DNA of 64,000 nt from Epithemia pelagica (GCA_946965045.2 OX337241.1:434001-498000); one strand, 5' to 3'. Counted from the stretch's first letter, positions 1 to 11,472 are shown. A program made the numbers and translations. Notes: a model not told the origin generated them from the sequence alone.

Positions 1-3000
1 GATTTGTCGCCATTTGTTTCGCGTGAGAACAACTCTAGAATCCACATGTTTTGGAATGTGAAAATGTTGTCACTTATAGTCCACGTCATAAGGTAGCTGA
101 TGATGCAATGCATTTTGGGTGCGGCAACTTTAATGGTATACTTGTTCCTGTTCGACTTGAGACTATTGTACTATAAGATTTGTTGCCATTTGTTTCGTGT
201 GAGAACAACTCTAGTATCCAAAGGTTTTGGAATGTGAAAATGTTGTCACTTATCGTCCACGCCATAAGGTATCTGATGATGCAATGCAATTTGGGTTCGG
301 TAACTTTGATGGTATACTTGTTCATGTTGGACTCGAGGCTATTGTACTACAAGATTTGTCGCCATTCGTTTCGCGTGAGAACAACTCTAGTATCCACAGG
401 TTTTGGTATGTGAAACTGTTGTCACTTATAGTCCACGCCCAAAATAAGCATATGATGCAATGCAATATGGGTGCGGCTACTTTAATGGTATACTTGTTCC
501 TGTTTGACTTGAGGCTATTGTACTATAAGATTTGTCGCCATTTGTTTCGCGTGAGAACAACTCTAGAATCCAAAGGTTTTGGAATGTGAAACTGTTGTCA
601 CTTATAGTCCGCGCCATAAGGTAGCTGATAATGCAATGCAATTTAGGTTCGGTAACTTTGATGGTATACTTGTTCATGTTGGACTCGAGGCTATTGTACT
701 ACAAGATTTGTCGCCATTTGTTTCGCGTGAGAACAACTCTAGTATCCACAGGTTTTGGAATGTGAAACTGTTGTCACTTATAGTCCACGTCATAAGGTAG
801 ATGATGATGCAATGCAATTTAGGTTCGGTAACTTTGATGGTATACTTGTTCCTGTTCGACTTGAGGCTATTGTACTATTAGATTTGTTGCCATTTGTTTC
901 GCGTGAGAACAACTCTAGTATCCAAAGGTTTTGGAATGTGAAACTGTTGTCACTTATCGTCCACGCCAAAAGGTAGCTGATAATGCAATGCAATTTGGGT
1001 GTGGCAACTTTGATGGTATACTTGTTCCTGTTCGACTTGAGGCTATTGGAATGTCAAACTGTTGTCACTTATCGTCCACGCCAAAAGGTAGCTGATAATG
1101 CAATGCAATTTGGGTTCGGCAACTTTGATGGTATACTTGTTCCTGTTCGACTTGAGGCTATTGTACTATAAGATTTGTCGCCATTTGTTTCGCGTGAGAA
1201 CAACTCTAGTATCCAAAGGTTTTGGAATGTCAAACTGTTGTCACTAATAGTCCACGCCAAAAGGTAGCTGATGATGCAATGCAATTTGGGTGCGGCAACT
1301 TTGATGGTATACTTGTTCCTGCTCGACTTGAGGCTATTGTACTACAAGATTTGTCGCCATTTGTTTCGCGTGAGAACAACTCTAGTATCCAAAGGTTTTG
1401 GAATGTGAAAATGTTGTCACTTATCGTCCACGCCAAAAGGTAGCTGATGATGCAATGCAATTTGGGTGCGGCAACTTTGATGGTATACTTGTTCATGTTG
1501 GACTTGAGGCTATTGTACTATAAGATTTGTCGCGATTTGTTTCGCGTGAGAACAACTCTAGTATCCACATGTTTTGGAATGTGAAACTGGTGTCACTTAT
1601 AGTCCACGCCATAAGCTATCTGAAACTGCAATGCAATTTGGGTTCGGCAACTTTGATGGTATACTTGTTCCTGTTCGACTTGAGGCTATTGGACTACAAG
1701 ATTTGTCGCCATTTGTTTCGTGTGAGAACAACTCTAGTATCCACATGTTTTGGAATGTGAAAATGTTGTCACTTATCGTCCACGCCAAAAGCTATCTGAA
1801 ACTGCAATGCACTTTGGGTGCGGCAACTTTGATGGTATACTTGTTCCTGTTCGACTTGAGGCTATTGTACTATAAGATTTGTCGCCATTTGTTTCGCGTG
1901 AGAACAACTCTAGTATCCAAAGGTTTTGGAATGTGAAACTGTTGTCACTTATTAACCACGCCATAAGGTAGATGATGATGCAATGCAATTTGGTTCGGTA
2001 ACTTTGATGGTATACTTGTTCCTGTTCGACTTGAGGCTATTGTACTATAAGATTTGTCGCCATTTGTTTCGCGTGAGAACAACTCTAGTATCCAAAGGTT
2101 TTGGAATGTGAAACTATTGTCACTTATAGTCCACGTCATAAGGTAGCTGATAATGCAATGCAATTTGGGTGCGGCAACTTTGATGGTATACTTGTTCCTG
2201 TTCGACTTGAGGCTATTGTACTATAAGATTTGTCGCCATTTGTTTCGCGTGAGAACAACTCTAGAATCCACATGTTTTGGAATGTGAAAATGTTGTCACT
2301 TATAGTCCACGCCCAAAATAAGCTTATGATGCAATGTAATTTGGGTGCGGCAACTTTAATGGTATACTTGCTCCTGTTCGACTTGAGGCTATTGTACTAC
2401 AAGATTTGTCGCCATTTGTTTCGCGTGAGAATAACTCTAGTATCCACAGGTTTTGGAATGTGAAACTGTTGTCACTTATAGTCCACGTCATAAGGTAGCT
2501 GATAATGCAATGCAATTTTGGTGCGGCAACTTTGATGGTATACTTGTTCCTGTTCGACTTGAGGCTATTGTACTATAAGATTTGTCGCCATTTGTTTCGC
2601 GTGAGAACAACTCTAGTATCCACAGGTTTTGGAATGTGAAACTGTTGTCACTTATCGTCCACGCCATAAGGTATCTGATGATGCAATGCAATTTGGGTTC
2701 GGTAACTTTGATGGTATACTTGTTCCTGTTCGACTTGAGGCTATTGTACTACAAGATTTGTCGCCATTTGTTTCGCGTGAGAACAACTCAAGTATCCACA
2801 GGTTTTGGAATATGAAACTGTTGTCACTTATAGTCCACGCCATAAGGTATCTGATGATGCAATGCAATTTGGTTTCGGTAACTTTGATGGTATACTTGTT
2901 CCTGTTCGACTTGAGGCTATTGTACTATAAGATTTGTCGCGATTTGTTTCGTGTGAGAACAACTCTAGTATCAATATGTTTTGGAATGTGAAACTGTTGT

Positions 3001-4254
3001 CACTTATAGTCCACGTCATAAGGTAGCTGATGATGCAATGCATTTTGGGTGCGGCAACTTTGATGGTATACTTGTTCCTGTTCGACTTAAGGCTATTGTA
3101 CTATAAGATTTGTCGCCATTTGTTTCGCGTGAGAACAACTCTAGTATCAACATGTTTTGGAATGTGACACTGTTGTCACTTATAGTCCACGCCATAAGGT
3201 ATCTGATGATGCAATGCAATTTGGGTGCGGCAACTTTGATGGTATACTTGTTCCTGTTCGACTTGAGGCTATTGTACTACAAGATTTGTCGCCATTTGTT
3301 TCGCGTGAGAACAACTCTAGTATCCAAAGGTTTTGGAATGTGAAACTATTGTCACTTATAGTCCACGTCATGAGGTATCTGATGATGCAATGCAATTTGG
3401 GTGCGGCAACTTTGATGGTATACTTGTTCCTGTTCGACTTGAGGCTATTGTACTATAAGATTTGTCGCGATTTGTTTCGTGTGAGAACAACTCTAGTATC
3501 AATATGTTTTGGAATGTGAAACTGTTGTCACTTATAGTCCACGTCATAAGGTATCTGATGATGCAATGCATTTTGGGTGCGGCAACTTTGATGGTATACT
3601 TGTTCCTGTTCGACTTAAGGCTATTGTACTATAAGATTTGTCGCCATTTGTTTCGCGTGAGAACAACTCTAGTATCAACATGTTTTGGAATGTGACACTG
3701 TTGTCACTTATAGTCCACGCCATAAGGTATCTGATGATGCAATGCAATTTGGGTGCGGCAACTTTGATGGTATACTTGTTCCTGTTCGACTTGAGGCTAT
3801 TGTACTACAAGATTTGTCGCCATTTGTTTCGCGTGAGAACAACTCTAGTATCCACATGTTTTGGAATGTGAAACTGTTGTCACTTATAGTCCACGTCATA
3901 AGGTATCTGATGATGCAATGCAATATGGGTTTGGCAACTTTGATGGTATACTTGTTCCTGTTCGACTTGAGGCTATTGTACTATAAGATTTGTCGCCATT
4001 TGTTTCGCGTGAGAACAACTCTAGTATCCACAGGTTTTGGAATGTGAAACTGTTGTCATTGATAGGCCACGGCATAAGCTATCTGAAACTGCAATGCAAT
4101 TTGGGTGCGGTAACTTTGATGGTATACTTGTTCCTGTTCCACTTGAGGCTATTGCACTATAAGATTTGTCGCCATTTGTTTCGCGTGAGAACAACTCTAG
4201 TATCAACATGTTTTGGAATGTGAAAATGGTGTCACTTATAGCCCACTGCATAAG
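1..4254. repeat. 176-bp tandem satellite array, about 24 units
   Basis: Head-to-tail repeat of a 176-bp monomer. The landmark GATTTGTCGCCATTTGTTTC recurs near 1, 177, 353, 529, 705, 881, 1171, 1347, 1523, 1699 and so on to about 4161. Spacing is regular except for one unit missing about 62 bp near 1045 and a 2-bp loss near 1993. Units differ by scattered substitutions. Because 176 is not a multiple of three, reading frames rotate from unit to unit, so the many 60-120-codon ORFs here are by-products and I call none as genes. The array continues off the left edge. Its right edge coincides with the stop codon of the Helitron helicase ORF (about 4255). Confidence 0.96.
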
Positions 4255-7200
4255 CTATCCCACATCCGAATACAGGTATATGCTATATCTGTCATCTATA
4301 TGAACCCTCGGTGGTGGATGCTTCGTAGTTCTAAAGCAGACATGGAATTCTTTACATTCCGCTGACATCCCGCTACACTTTTCTGCAATCAAAGGTTTTG
4401 CTCGAAAGAGGCCCTTCATTTCACAAACTCTTGATAAGCAAACATAGTTCCAGTTTCCAGTGTAATCCCAGTTCGATATGTAGAGGAACTCAATTGACCG
4501 TCCTTGCAGTTTATGGACGGTTCTTGCGTTTGACACGTTCACAGGAAGCTGGGCCATCTTCATCATTTTCCGAACTCTTGTCATGTTAAGCAGTGGCAAT
4601 GGAAACTGTACTTGTTGACAGACAGTTTCTGGTTTTAGAATGACGAGTTGGTTACGTCCACCATCCAACATCTCCACTTTTAGTCCTTCAAGTTGGGAGA
4701 CCTTTATACTCCAAACATAGAACCCATCAATTATTATTTTTTCCATGTCATTCATCGTAACACCTTGTTTGAGAACAAGTCCCTTGAATTCACACATTGC
4801 TCCATTTGCAATACATGAATCAACTTTTTTATTCTCATTGATGCACAATGGTCTTCCATAGTACAGTTTCAGCAGAGGGTCATATCTTTTGTTGTCTTTT
4901 CCTTGTAGATGTCCTTCTCCACATGTTGCATAGAGGATATCTTCGCACGACTTGTTAAAATTGATGTATTCAGAACGTGTCCCAGCTTTCCTCCACTTCA
5001 AATTGGAGGCTTTTATACAGACTGTGTGTAGTGGTGGCTGTACAGTTGGATCTTTTGAATGGGTGTTTTCGAGATGTTTCCCAAAAATAGCATCATTGAT
5101 GGCAGCGCGATCAAGGTTGGTTTTTGTTGCATATACCACATTTGGGGGTATATCACTTTCTGTTGGTCCACCTCTTGAACCAACAACCCGAGTGTTAATC
5201 TTCTGAACGTCTCTGTCACTTGGCCCTTCATCCCGGAATATTGAAAGTAAGTTACCCCAAGGTGGATCCAAATGAAACCTGTGGTTTGTTTTTAGCTCAA
5301 GAAAAGTATGGACCCATTCATACCATTTTTCAAAGTCTTTGAATAAATACAAGGGCTGAGCTTTCACTGGTTTGAGCTGCGTAAAATCTCCAGCGAAGAC
5401 AATTGGAATCCCCCCAAATTTGTGATCTGGCTTCAAAATGCGTCTCAATTTGTAATCCAGTTTATCAACAACATCTCTTGATGCAAAAGAAATTTCATCT
5501 ACAATCAAGAGATAAGCATTCTTCCATTCTTCTGGTTCATTGGTAACTTCCCTGTTTAATGCACAAGCCATATGTGTCGTTTCACCATTGATTCCAACAG
5601 CTGCTGCACCAGTAAGGGCTGTAACAACAATTGTACGTTTGTCATACCTGACCTTGAGGTTGGAACAGAGATTTTTGGCATATCTCACAAGTGTTTTGAT
5701 GACATGGCTTTTCCCAGATCCACCTGCTCTAGAAAGAAAGGATATGAACTGGGATCCTTGATTAACCTTCTGCAAAGTCTCTCTTGTGTGATTCATTTTT
5801 CTTCTACAGAATGCAGGCATTTGTTCTTGTCCAGTCGTGTCTTTTGCTGCTTCATCGTGGAGGCGAAGTACAAATGCAGACATTATGGCCTCGAATGCAT
5901 ATTCCTGGTCTTCATCACCTCTGAAGTGATGAACAGCGTATTCCCGGATATTCTTCAATGTTCCAGTTGCTTTTATTTCGTCGTGTCCATCATCCATGGT
6001 AATCCTTTCTGTTCTTGATATTGCTAGCTCATGAAGTGCTTTCTTTGTCACAAAAGTTGAATAACGAGAAATGAAATCATCATCGTCTAGACCACTTGGA
6101 TGCTGTTGATCTGGATCCATTTCCTTGCTTTGGGTTTCAAAAACGTTTGCACCCACACGTTCTCCAAGATTGGGAGTCGCAATGTTTTGCACACCACATT
6201 TTACAGAGCCACATTTTCGGATGATTGATGAGGAAAACTGATAAATGTTGTTTGACGTTCTCAACTGAAGTCCTGAGTCATTTAGTTCATTCATTGTTTC
6301 AACCAATTCTTCAAATGCACTGTCAATGTCGTCGTGATTGGTTTCTTCAGCATTATTCTCATTATAAGACCCATGGCCACAAGCAGCTGACGGGCATGAT
6401 GTTTCAGACTCAAGAGAATCACACGGTCGCCCAGCTTCCAAACTATTGCGACAATCCTGAATATTTGCAAGAATCTCACAATGTGCTTCTGTTATAATTC
6501 CACTGCAAAGTGCCTCCTGGAAACTTCTAACGTATGAGCCTGCAACCGTCAAATCCGTTTGAACTGAACGAAAGGGATGAAACAGTAAGTTTGCCTTCTT
6601 GGCATAAAGTTCCATAGCATGATGCTCCTCCTCGAGAATTTCAGGTAGTTCAATAGAATCAATCGGTTGGTTTCCAAAAGAACTGGTGTTCATGAAATCT
6701 CTGTAATTGACCACAGGAACCTTGATGTGTTTGCTTGCCTGCACACCAAGATGATTTTTTGATGGATGGTCCTTCATCCATTCCAGACTGCTTTTTGTTC
6801 TTCTGCTCACTGTGAACTGGGACAAAAAATCATACAAACAAGTGCCTTCTAGTTCTTCTGGACGCAATGAGTAGTTTGCGACACTTGAAGTCAAAAAAGG
6901 TGTCCCCTCAATGGAATCAACAGACAAATCATTCAGACCATCTGTTTCAAAATGGTTCAAATTGACATATGCAAAATCATGAGAATAATGAAAACGTGAA
7001 CCTCCATTTCTCACCAAAAAAGATGCCATAGGAGCACTGCATATATGAGCAGAGGTGGAAAGCAACATTGCACCAATCAATGTTTTCATCACTGTAGCCA
7101 CTCTGTCGTTCTCATTGTCTTCTCCTCCTTGCTCTTGATTTGTGTCCGAAGACTCGTCCTCAAGTTGGAGTAAGGACTCTCTCATTTTCTTGATCATATG

Positions 7201-8151
7201 TTTTGCAGAATTTGTAAAAAGTTCATTGTCTTCTGTTTGTGTGTTCTTTGAAATGTAGCATGTCATATACATGACACTTCCTCCGTCCACTCCAGTGACA
7301 ACATTTGTATTGCAACCAAATAGCTTGCTTGCGTGGGAACTGTGAATATTGACAAATGCATCAGCATGGGCCCGTTTAGAGTTCAAGGTGAACAATTGTC
7401 TTGACTGCTCCTTTCCTTTCCAGTCAAACCAATCAGTCGTGTCTGCTGAAAATTTTAATTCTGTTTCGTCACATGACGCACATGGAACATGCATGCGACA
7501 TTCTTCTCCTTTCTTGAAGCAGGAATTTGCATGTTTTGAACGATGCAGATTGCGCAATACGTTCATGACAAATACGCCTTTGCTTGTCATCCGGGAAGGC
7601 TTCTTGAGCTGTTCCCGCATTAAGAGTAACTCCATGGCATTGGTGAGTTTTGTTTTGTCAGACAAATCTGACTCGGCATTGGTTTCATTTTCTCTTTGCT
7701 CTTGAGTAAAAGTCATTGTTTGGAAGATTTCCTTCAATCGGGAGAAAACCAAATCCTCACTTGTCATACATGTGTTACATCTTGTGCACTTGGCAATCGC
7801 TTTCCCACCAAGTGATGTAGTTCCAAGTTTTGTGCGCAAATTCCTGATGTCTTGTTTTGAGCAGAATTCGTAAACATTTGAAGTACAATCTTGTTGAACA
7901 CAGGAAGGAATGGCTTCACCATACATGTATGTGCTCATAACTTTTGATGCATATTCAACCAATTGTTCCGAGAACCGTTCTCTTGTTGCCTCATCTCCAA
8001 GTCCTTGAAGTAGCACAGACCATTTCATCAGATACAACAGGAAATGTGCATGAAGTGTTTTCCTGCCTTGTTCCTCAACTGCATAACACCACGCTATCAG
8101 ATCACCAAAAATTCCAAGATCTTTTATGTTTTCCTCTTGTTCATATCCCAA
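4255..8151 (-). CDS. Helitron Rep HUH motif plus Pif1-like helicase (C-terminal part of RepHel)
   Basis: 1298 codons, lacking its own true start because it continues the upstream frame. The rolling-circle initiator signature is complete. The HUH motif is H34-A-H36 within 'KTLHAHFLLYL', and the two-tyrosine motif is Y295-MTC-Y299-IS-K302. The helicase half is SF1B/Pif1-like: Walker A GGSGKS with K814, Walker B 'LLIVDEIS', the 'AGDFTQLKPV' motif, 'LKTNHRF', and C-terminal 'TVHKLQG' and 'YVCLSRV'. Helitron proteins nick and join single strands with the tyrosines and unwind DNA with the helicase. All key residues are present, so decay has been limited. The stop lies at the satellite junction. Confidence 0.9.
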   Translation of the reverse strand: MGYEQEENIKDLGIFGDLIAWCYAVEEQGRKTLHAHFLLYLMKWSVLLQGLGDEATRERFSEQLVEYASKVMSTYMYGEAIPSCVQQDCTSNVYEFCSKQDIRNLRTKLGTTSLGGKAIAKCTRCNTCMTSEDLVFSRLKEIFQTMTFTQEQRENETNAESDLSDKTKLTNAMELLLMREQLKKPSRMTSKGVFVMNVLRNLHRSKHANSCFKKGEECRMHVPCASCDETELKFSADTTDWFDWKGKEQSRQLFTLNSKRAHADAFVNIHSSHASKLFGCNTNVVTGVDGGSVMYMTCYISKNTQTEDNELFTNSAKHMIKKMRESLLQLEDESSDTNQEQGGEDNENDRVATVMKTLIGAMLLSTSAHICSAPMASFLVRNGGSRFHYSHDFAYVNLNHFETDGLNDLSVDSIEGTPFLTSSVANYSLRPEELEGTCLYDFLSQFTVSRRTKSSLEWMKDHPSKNHLGVQASKHIKVPVVNYRDFMNTSSFGNQPIDSIELPEILEEEHHAMELYAKKANLLFHPFRSVQTDLTVAGSYVRSFQEALCSGIITEAHCEILANIQDCRNSLEAGRPCDSLESETSCPSAACGHGSYNENNAEETNHDDIDSAFEELVETMNELNDSGLQLRTSNNIYQFSSSIIRKCGSVKCGVQNIATPNLGERVGANVFETQSKEMDPDQQHPSGLDDDDFISRYSTFVTKKALHELAISRTERITMDDGHDEIKATGTLKNIREYAVHHFRGDEDQEYAFEAIMSAFVLRLHDEAAKDTTGQEQMPAFCRRKMNHTRETLQKVNQGSQFISFLSRAGGSGKSHVIKTLVRYAKNLCSNLKVRYDKRTIVVTALTGAAAVGINGETTHMACALNREVTNEPEEWKNAYLLIVDEISFASRDVVDKLDYKLRRILKPDHKFGGIPIVFAGDFTQLKPVKAQPLYLFKDFEKWYEWVHTFLELKTNHRFHLDPPWGNLLSIFRDEGPSDRDVQKINTRVVGSRGGPTESDIPPNVVYATKTNLDRAAINDAIFGKHLENTHSKDPTVQPPLHTVCIKASNLKWRKAGTRSEYINFNKSCEDILYATCGEGHLQGKDNKRYDPLLKLYYGRPLCINENKKVDSCIANGAMCEFKGLVLKQGVTMNDMEKIIIDGFYVWSIKVSQLEGLKVEMLDGGRNQLVILKPETVCQQVQFPLPLLNMTRVRKMMKMAQLPVNVSNARTVHKLQGRSIEFLYISNWDYTGNWNYVCLSRVCEMKGLFRAKPLIAEKCSGMSAECKEFHVCFRTTKHPPPRVHIDDRYSIYLYSDVG

Positions 8152-9971
8152 CCAAGTAGATGCTGAATAGTAATTGCTATCACATTTTCAAACTCAATGG
8201 CACAAAGCCCTGGATGAACTTGCCGAATTCCACCACACTCAAGTATATATTCGTGTTGGTCATGAACCGGTGTTGTGTTTGGATCAGGAGGATTCCTTTC
8301 ACCACTTTTTTTGTTTGCCATTACACGTATTCTGAAATTCACTGCATCCTCAGGTGTAATGGTAAACATGACACTTGGCAGGCCAAATCTTGCAATCATT
8401 GCCAACATATTCTGCCGTGCTTTCTTTGCAGCAGCACCTGTGTGTCCCATTGATGAAGTAATTGCTTTCATCTTTTTCAAAAAATTGTCACTTGGAGCTG
8501 ATCCTTGTGCGGAATCAAGATGTCGTTGTATAGCTTCCTCAATCTGCTTATCTGTGATTGTTGCAAATGATTCTGCCTGTGCTTCACTGGTTCTCAAATA
8601 AGAGTTTGACACCATTCTCTGTCGCTCAAACATGTTGTGAATAATGCACACAAAATCGGCACGATGGAAACTTTTAGTTGAATGTCTCATGAGATATTCA
8701 CAATATTTCATGCCAGAATGTGGTTGACCTTGACTGTCGTATGCACCAATACCAAATGGGAACTGAAGCGGAAAAGCCTTAAGAAGATTTTCGCCCTGAT
8801 AGTCTTTCAATAATGTTTTTGATGAATGCGAAATCAAAGTTGCATCCTTATTCTCGTGGTCAGCCAAAAGACAATCAAGTGTTACCTGCTTGAAATCATT
8901 TTGTGATGAACAGCCGCCATTGATTAACTGTGGTTCATCGGAGTCTGGGAAAACAGCTGTTATTTCAAAGACTTGTTCCACATTTGATGAAGCTGTTTCA
9001 TCAATGTCCTCACTTTTGTCAATAATTATTGGCTCAATGATTTTGTCGCCCAGCAAATCCAAGTCTTTGTATAAATGATTGTTGTCCTTCAGCCATTGAA
9101 CTGCCATATGGACCTTATTCCAACGAACCTTTGTACGCTGGTATGTCAGAGCTTTCTGTCTGGGTGTGAATGGTCCTGTTAGAATGACAGCAATTTGTGG
9201 TAGTAATGGAGAATCCTGTGGATCTTCTTGAATGTCTTCATCGTCATGATGCTCAGTTTCTTCTTTGCCGTCATTGCTGGTGTTCCCCTCAGATGTATTT
9301 GTAGTGGAGTTGTTGGCAGTACTTTCGATATCTTCATTGCTGTCATTATCATCACCAATACTTTCTGCATCAAACAATGCAGTTTCAGCCCAGTGTACAG
9401 GGAGTTCCTGCCCATTTTGCGTGTCATTATCATTAGTTGAATTCTGCCCTGTTGCTGTACGACACCAATTAATCACTCCATTTACTGCATTTAGGTCATT
9501 GTAGTACAACGCATGCCACCCCTTGATAGATTTATGTGACCCTGCGGTAAACGAAAAGATATGTTTGTTTGTTCTTGCAGGTGAAATCAAAGCCAGCTCA
9601 ACTTCATTCAAATCTTGCAAACGGGCAGGTGTGGGACCAAACATCAATCCATTAAATATGGCATATTTGGGGACCTTGTCAGGATCACATGATTCTTTCT
9701 TCATTTGAATAATAGTATTGTAACAAGTGCTACAACATCCCAGTCCTTCACTTTTCTGCCCCTTTTTCAATGCATATGAAGATGGGGAAAGAACAAGCTG
9801 CTGCAGAAAGCGATATCGTGCAGTGTTTCTTGCATTATAACAACTTTGTGTGTAATGCCCCTTGATTATTTTCTTGCTGTCTTCTGAGATGCTGCAATGG
9901 GTGAAATCCAGATTTGCCTTCAGAAATTTGGGTTGAATTTGTCTGTGCTTTAGATCTTCTAGTTTAAACAT
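8124..9971 (-). CDS. Helitron RepHel N-terminal region (Helitron_like_N)
   Basis: 615 codons. The C-terminal third ('MLAMIARFGLPSVMFTITP', followed by a region leading to 'ECGGIRQVHPGLCAIEFENV') matches the Helitron_like_N region that precedes the HUH motif. An acidic, low-complexity stretch occupies roughly residues 200-260. The frame ends at 8124 with '...HLLGW', while the next ORF resumes the expected sequence from 'GYEQEEN' at about 8150, so a one-base indel separates them. The 5' end likewise needs a frame change to join the zinc-binding piece at 9959-10228. Parts of one gene, not a separate protein. Confidence 0.85.
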   Translation of the reverse strand: MFKLEDLKHRQIQPKFLKANLDFTHCSISEDSKKIIKGHYTQSCYNARNTARYRFLQQLVLSPSSYALKKGQKSEGLGCCSTCYNTIIQMKKESCDPDKVPKYAIFNGLMFGPTPARLQDLNEVELALISPARTNKHIFSFTAGSHKSIKGWHALYYNDLNAVNGVINWCRTATGQNSTNDNDTQNGQELPVHWAETALFDAESIGDDNDSNEDIESTANNSTTNTSEGNTSNDGKEETEHHDDEDIQEDPQDSPLLPQIAVILTGPFTPRQKALTYQRTKVRWNKVHMAVQWLKDNNHLYKDLDLLGDKIIEPIIIDKSEDIDETASSNVEQVFEITAVFPDSDEPQLINGGCSSQNDFKQVTLDCLLADHENKDATLISHSSKTLLKDYQGENLLKAFPLQFPFGIGAYDSQGQPHSGMKYCEYLMRHSTKSFHRADFVCIIHNMFERQRMVSNSYLRTSEAQAESFATITDKQIEEAIQRHLDSAQGSAPSDNFLKKMKAITSSMGHTGAAAKKARQNMLAMIARFGLPSVMFTITPEDAVNFRIRVMANKKSGERNPPDPNTTPVHDQHEYILECGGIRQVHPGLCAIEFENVIAITIQHLLGWDMNKRKT

Positions 9972-10228
9972 TTCTCATGTCCAACCTTGATGAACTGGTT
10001 GCAAACACAACACACTTTTGGAAAAAACTTATCTCCGTCTTTATACAATAGGGAGTCACGGCATGCTGCTGCTTTAGCAACCCCTTTCTCAATGGAAGAG
10101 TCTCTAACATACATGCTAGCTAGGCCTGCTATGGAAACACTGAGTGTTACCAAGCAGCTGCATAAATTTTGTGGCAGTAAGATTTGCATAATTTGGTCGA
10201 CGCAAAGTAGAAAGTAGAAAGTAGACAA
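9959..10228 (-). pseudogene. Helitron RepHel extreme N-terminal fragment with Cys motif
   Basis: About 89 codons, with no convincing ATG at the 5' end. It ends in 'KFFPKVCCVCNQFIKVGHEKC', a Cys-rich motif of the kind found near the N-terminus of Helitron proteins. The next ORF picks up directly after it ('FKLEDLKHRQI') in another frame, implying an indel near 9965. Upstream there may be a 5' exon that I could not identify. Confidence 0.6.
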
Positions 10229-10336
10229 CTTTGCTTACTCGCTAACATGGGGCTCGTCGGCTCGTCAGCCAAAGTGTTATTACTACTAATTTTGTCGCAA
10301 CCGTTATGTCTGTTTGTATTCTCCTTGGGCCCATTT

Positions 10337-11205
10337 TCATTCGTCATTGGGTTCGTCGCCAATTTTGGATTCGTCAACCTCTGATCTACACTCCTCCTGA
10401 TCCTGAGAGGCATCCTGCTTTTCACGCACACCCTTGGGGTATCCCCACTTGTCCACCGCGCATTTCGCCAACATGTCGTAGCGGTCACGTGAGAACACCA
10501 AATCTGCCACACCTTCCTCCTCACCACCCAAGAACTCGTATAGGTCCTGGCACTTTTCAAGTGGAAAATAATTCTCAACAATCATGGCGACATTCTCATT
10601 TGGTAAGACTTCGTCCAACGATCGAGGGGGACTCTTGGAGTGCACAAGTCCTGCTTCATTGGTCTTGTAAGTGCGTAGAAACCCATTTTTCTTGTCCTCC
10701 GCAGTCATCACCCTGACCATCGTCTCACACGTCTTCTTCATCATTTGATCTTTCTGAAGCTCGTTTTCGGCATCCTCACAAAATCCTACGACAACCGACC
10801 AGTTGTACTCCCGACCATTCTTGTCGGGGTTTCCATTCAACATTGTGTTATCATTGTCACGGGAAACACGACGATAGAGTTTCTCGATTCTGATATCAAA
10901 CTCATCGAAAAGCTGCGACTCCTTGTCCTTTATCAACTCAAACACAGGCTCCATGAAGCCTGATCGGGGCTTCGTGGTCCCAGCAAGTTGCATGTATGCA
11001 ACAATAAACTGTCCATTCGGACCACAACGTTCGGAATGGACCTCGGTTACCTTGGTCTTGTTACGACCGGGAGAGGGAGCAACTCCCTTCTTCTTGGCGG
11101 TAGCAAACTTGAACTTCTTGCACAAACAACAATCAAACTTAGATGAAAATGCCTCAATGAAGTATAAGAAACAAAATCACCACTTACCTTCTTCGTTGGG
11201 GGCAT
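10337..11205 (-). CDS. hypothetical protein, two exons
   Basis: Unrecognised. Exon 1 is short (11205-11188, reading MPPTKK). The intron runs 11187-11117 (71 nt, GTAAGT...GCAAG) and exon 2 runs 11116-10337. Both junctions are phase 0 and keep the frame open, giving about 265 residues. The protein is charged, with Lys/Arg near the N-terminus ('KFKFATAKKKGVAPSPGR') and an acidic, Gln-rich C-terminus. No membrane segment or known catalytic motif is visible. It sits just upstream of the Helitron gene on the same strand, so it could be Helitron cargo or an independent gene. The clean splice sites argue that it is, or recently was, a real gene. Confidence 0.55.
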
Positions 11206-11239
11206 GATGAATATGGAACATCAGTTGATTGTTGCGCAG

Positions 11240-11400
11240 GGATTGTGGGTTGGATTGTGGTTCAACCAGGGACTGGGTCCAACAAGGGATTGGTGCTCGA
11301 CCAGATGGATTTGGGTTCAACCAGACAGATTGGGTTCAACCACCAGACAGATCGGGGGCATCATCAGGATTTGGGGTTCAACCAGGGTTTGGCAGGTGGT
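11240..11400. repeat. degenerate short tandem repeat (GGTTCAACCAG-type)
   Basis: Five or so imperfect iterations of a roughly 20-30-bp unit built on GGTTCAACCAG plus GACTGGG/GATTGGG. They run through the first 50 codons of the downstream plus-strand ORF and make that part of the ORF doubtful as coding sequence. Confidence 0.6.
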
Positions 11401-11472
11401 GACAAAGTCATCTGTACACGTCATCACAGGTGCAGATCATGGGTGTCATATTTGTGCAAATTGGCTTTTATC

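Larger units (their letters stand above)
4255..10228 (-). mobile_element. Helitron, autonomous-type RepHel coding region, broken
   Basis: Three consecutive minus-strand reading frames together make one Helitron Rep/helicase polyprotein: a zinc-binding N-terminal piece, a Helitron_like_N plus start of Rep region, then Rep and Pif1-type helicase. Adjacent pieces overlap by 13-28 bp in different frames, so two single-base indels split one gene. The termini (5' TC, and 3' hairpin with CTRR) were not located with confidence, so the limits given are those of the coding region. The 176-bp satellite begins exactly where the gene ends and may lie inside the element's 3' region or mark the insertion site. 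Confidence 0.85.

Noticed and set aside
180-4251. Dozens of 60-120-codon ORFs on both strands in the satellite
   Set aside because: They repeat with the 176-bp period and rotate frame from unit to unit. They are by-products of the repeat.
1-4254. CRISPR-like array
   Set aside because: Units are contiguous and homologous along their whole length, with no unique spacers.
5572-6018. Plus-strand ORFs opposite the Helitron gene
   Set aside because: Antisense shadows of a protein with clear motifs on the minus strand.
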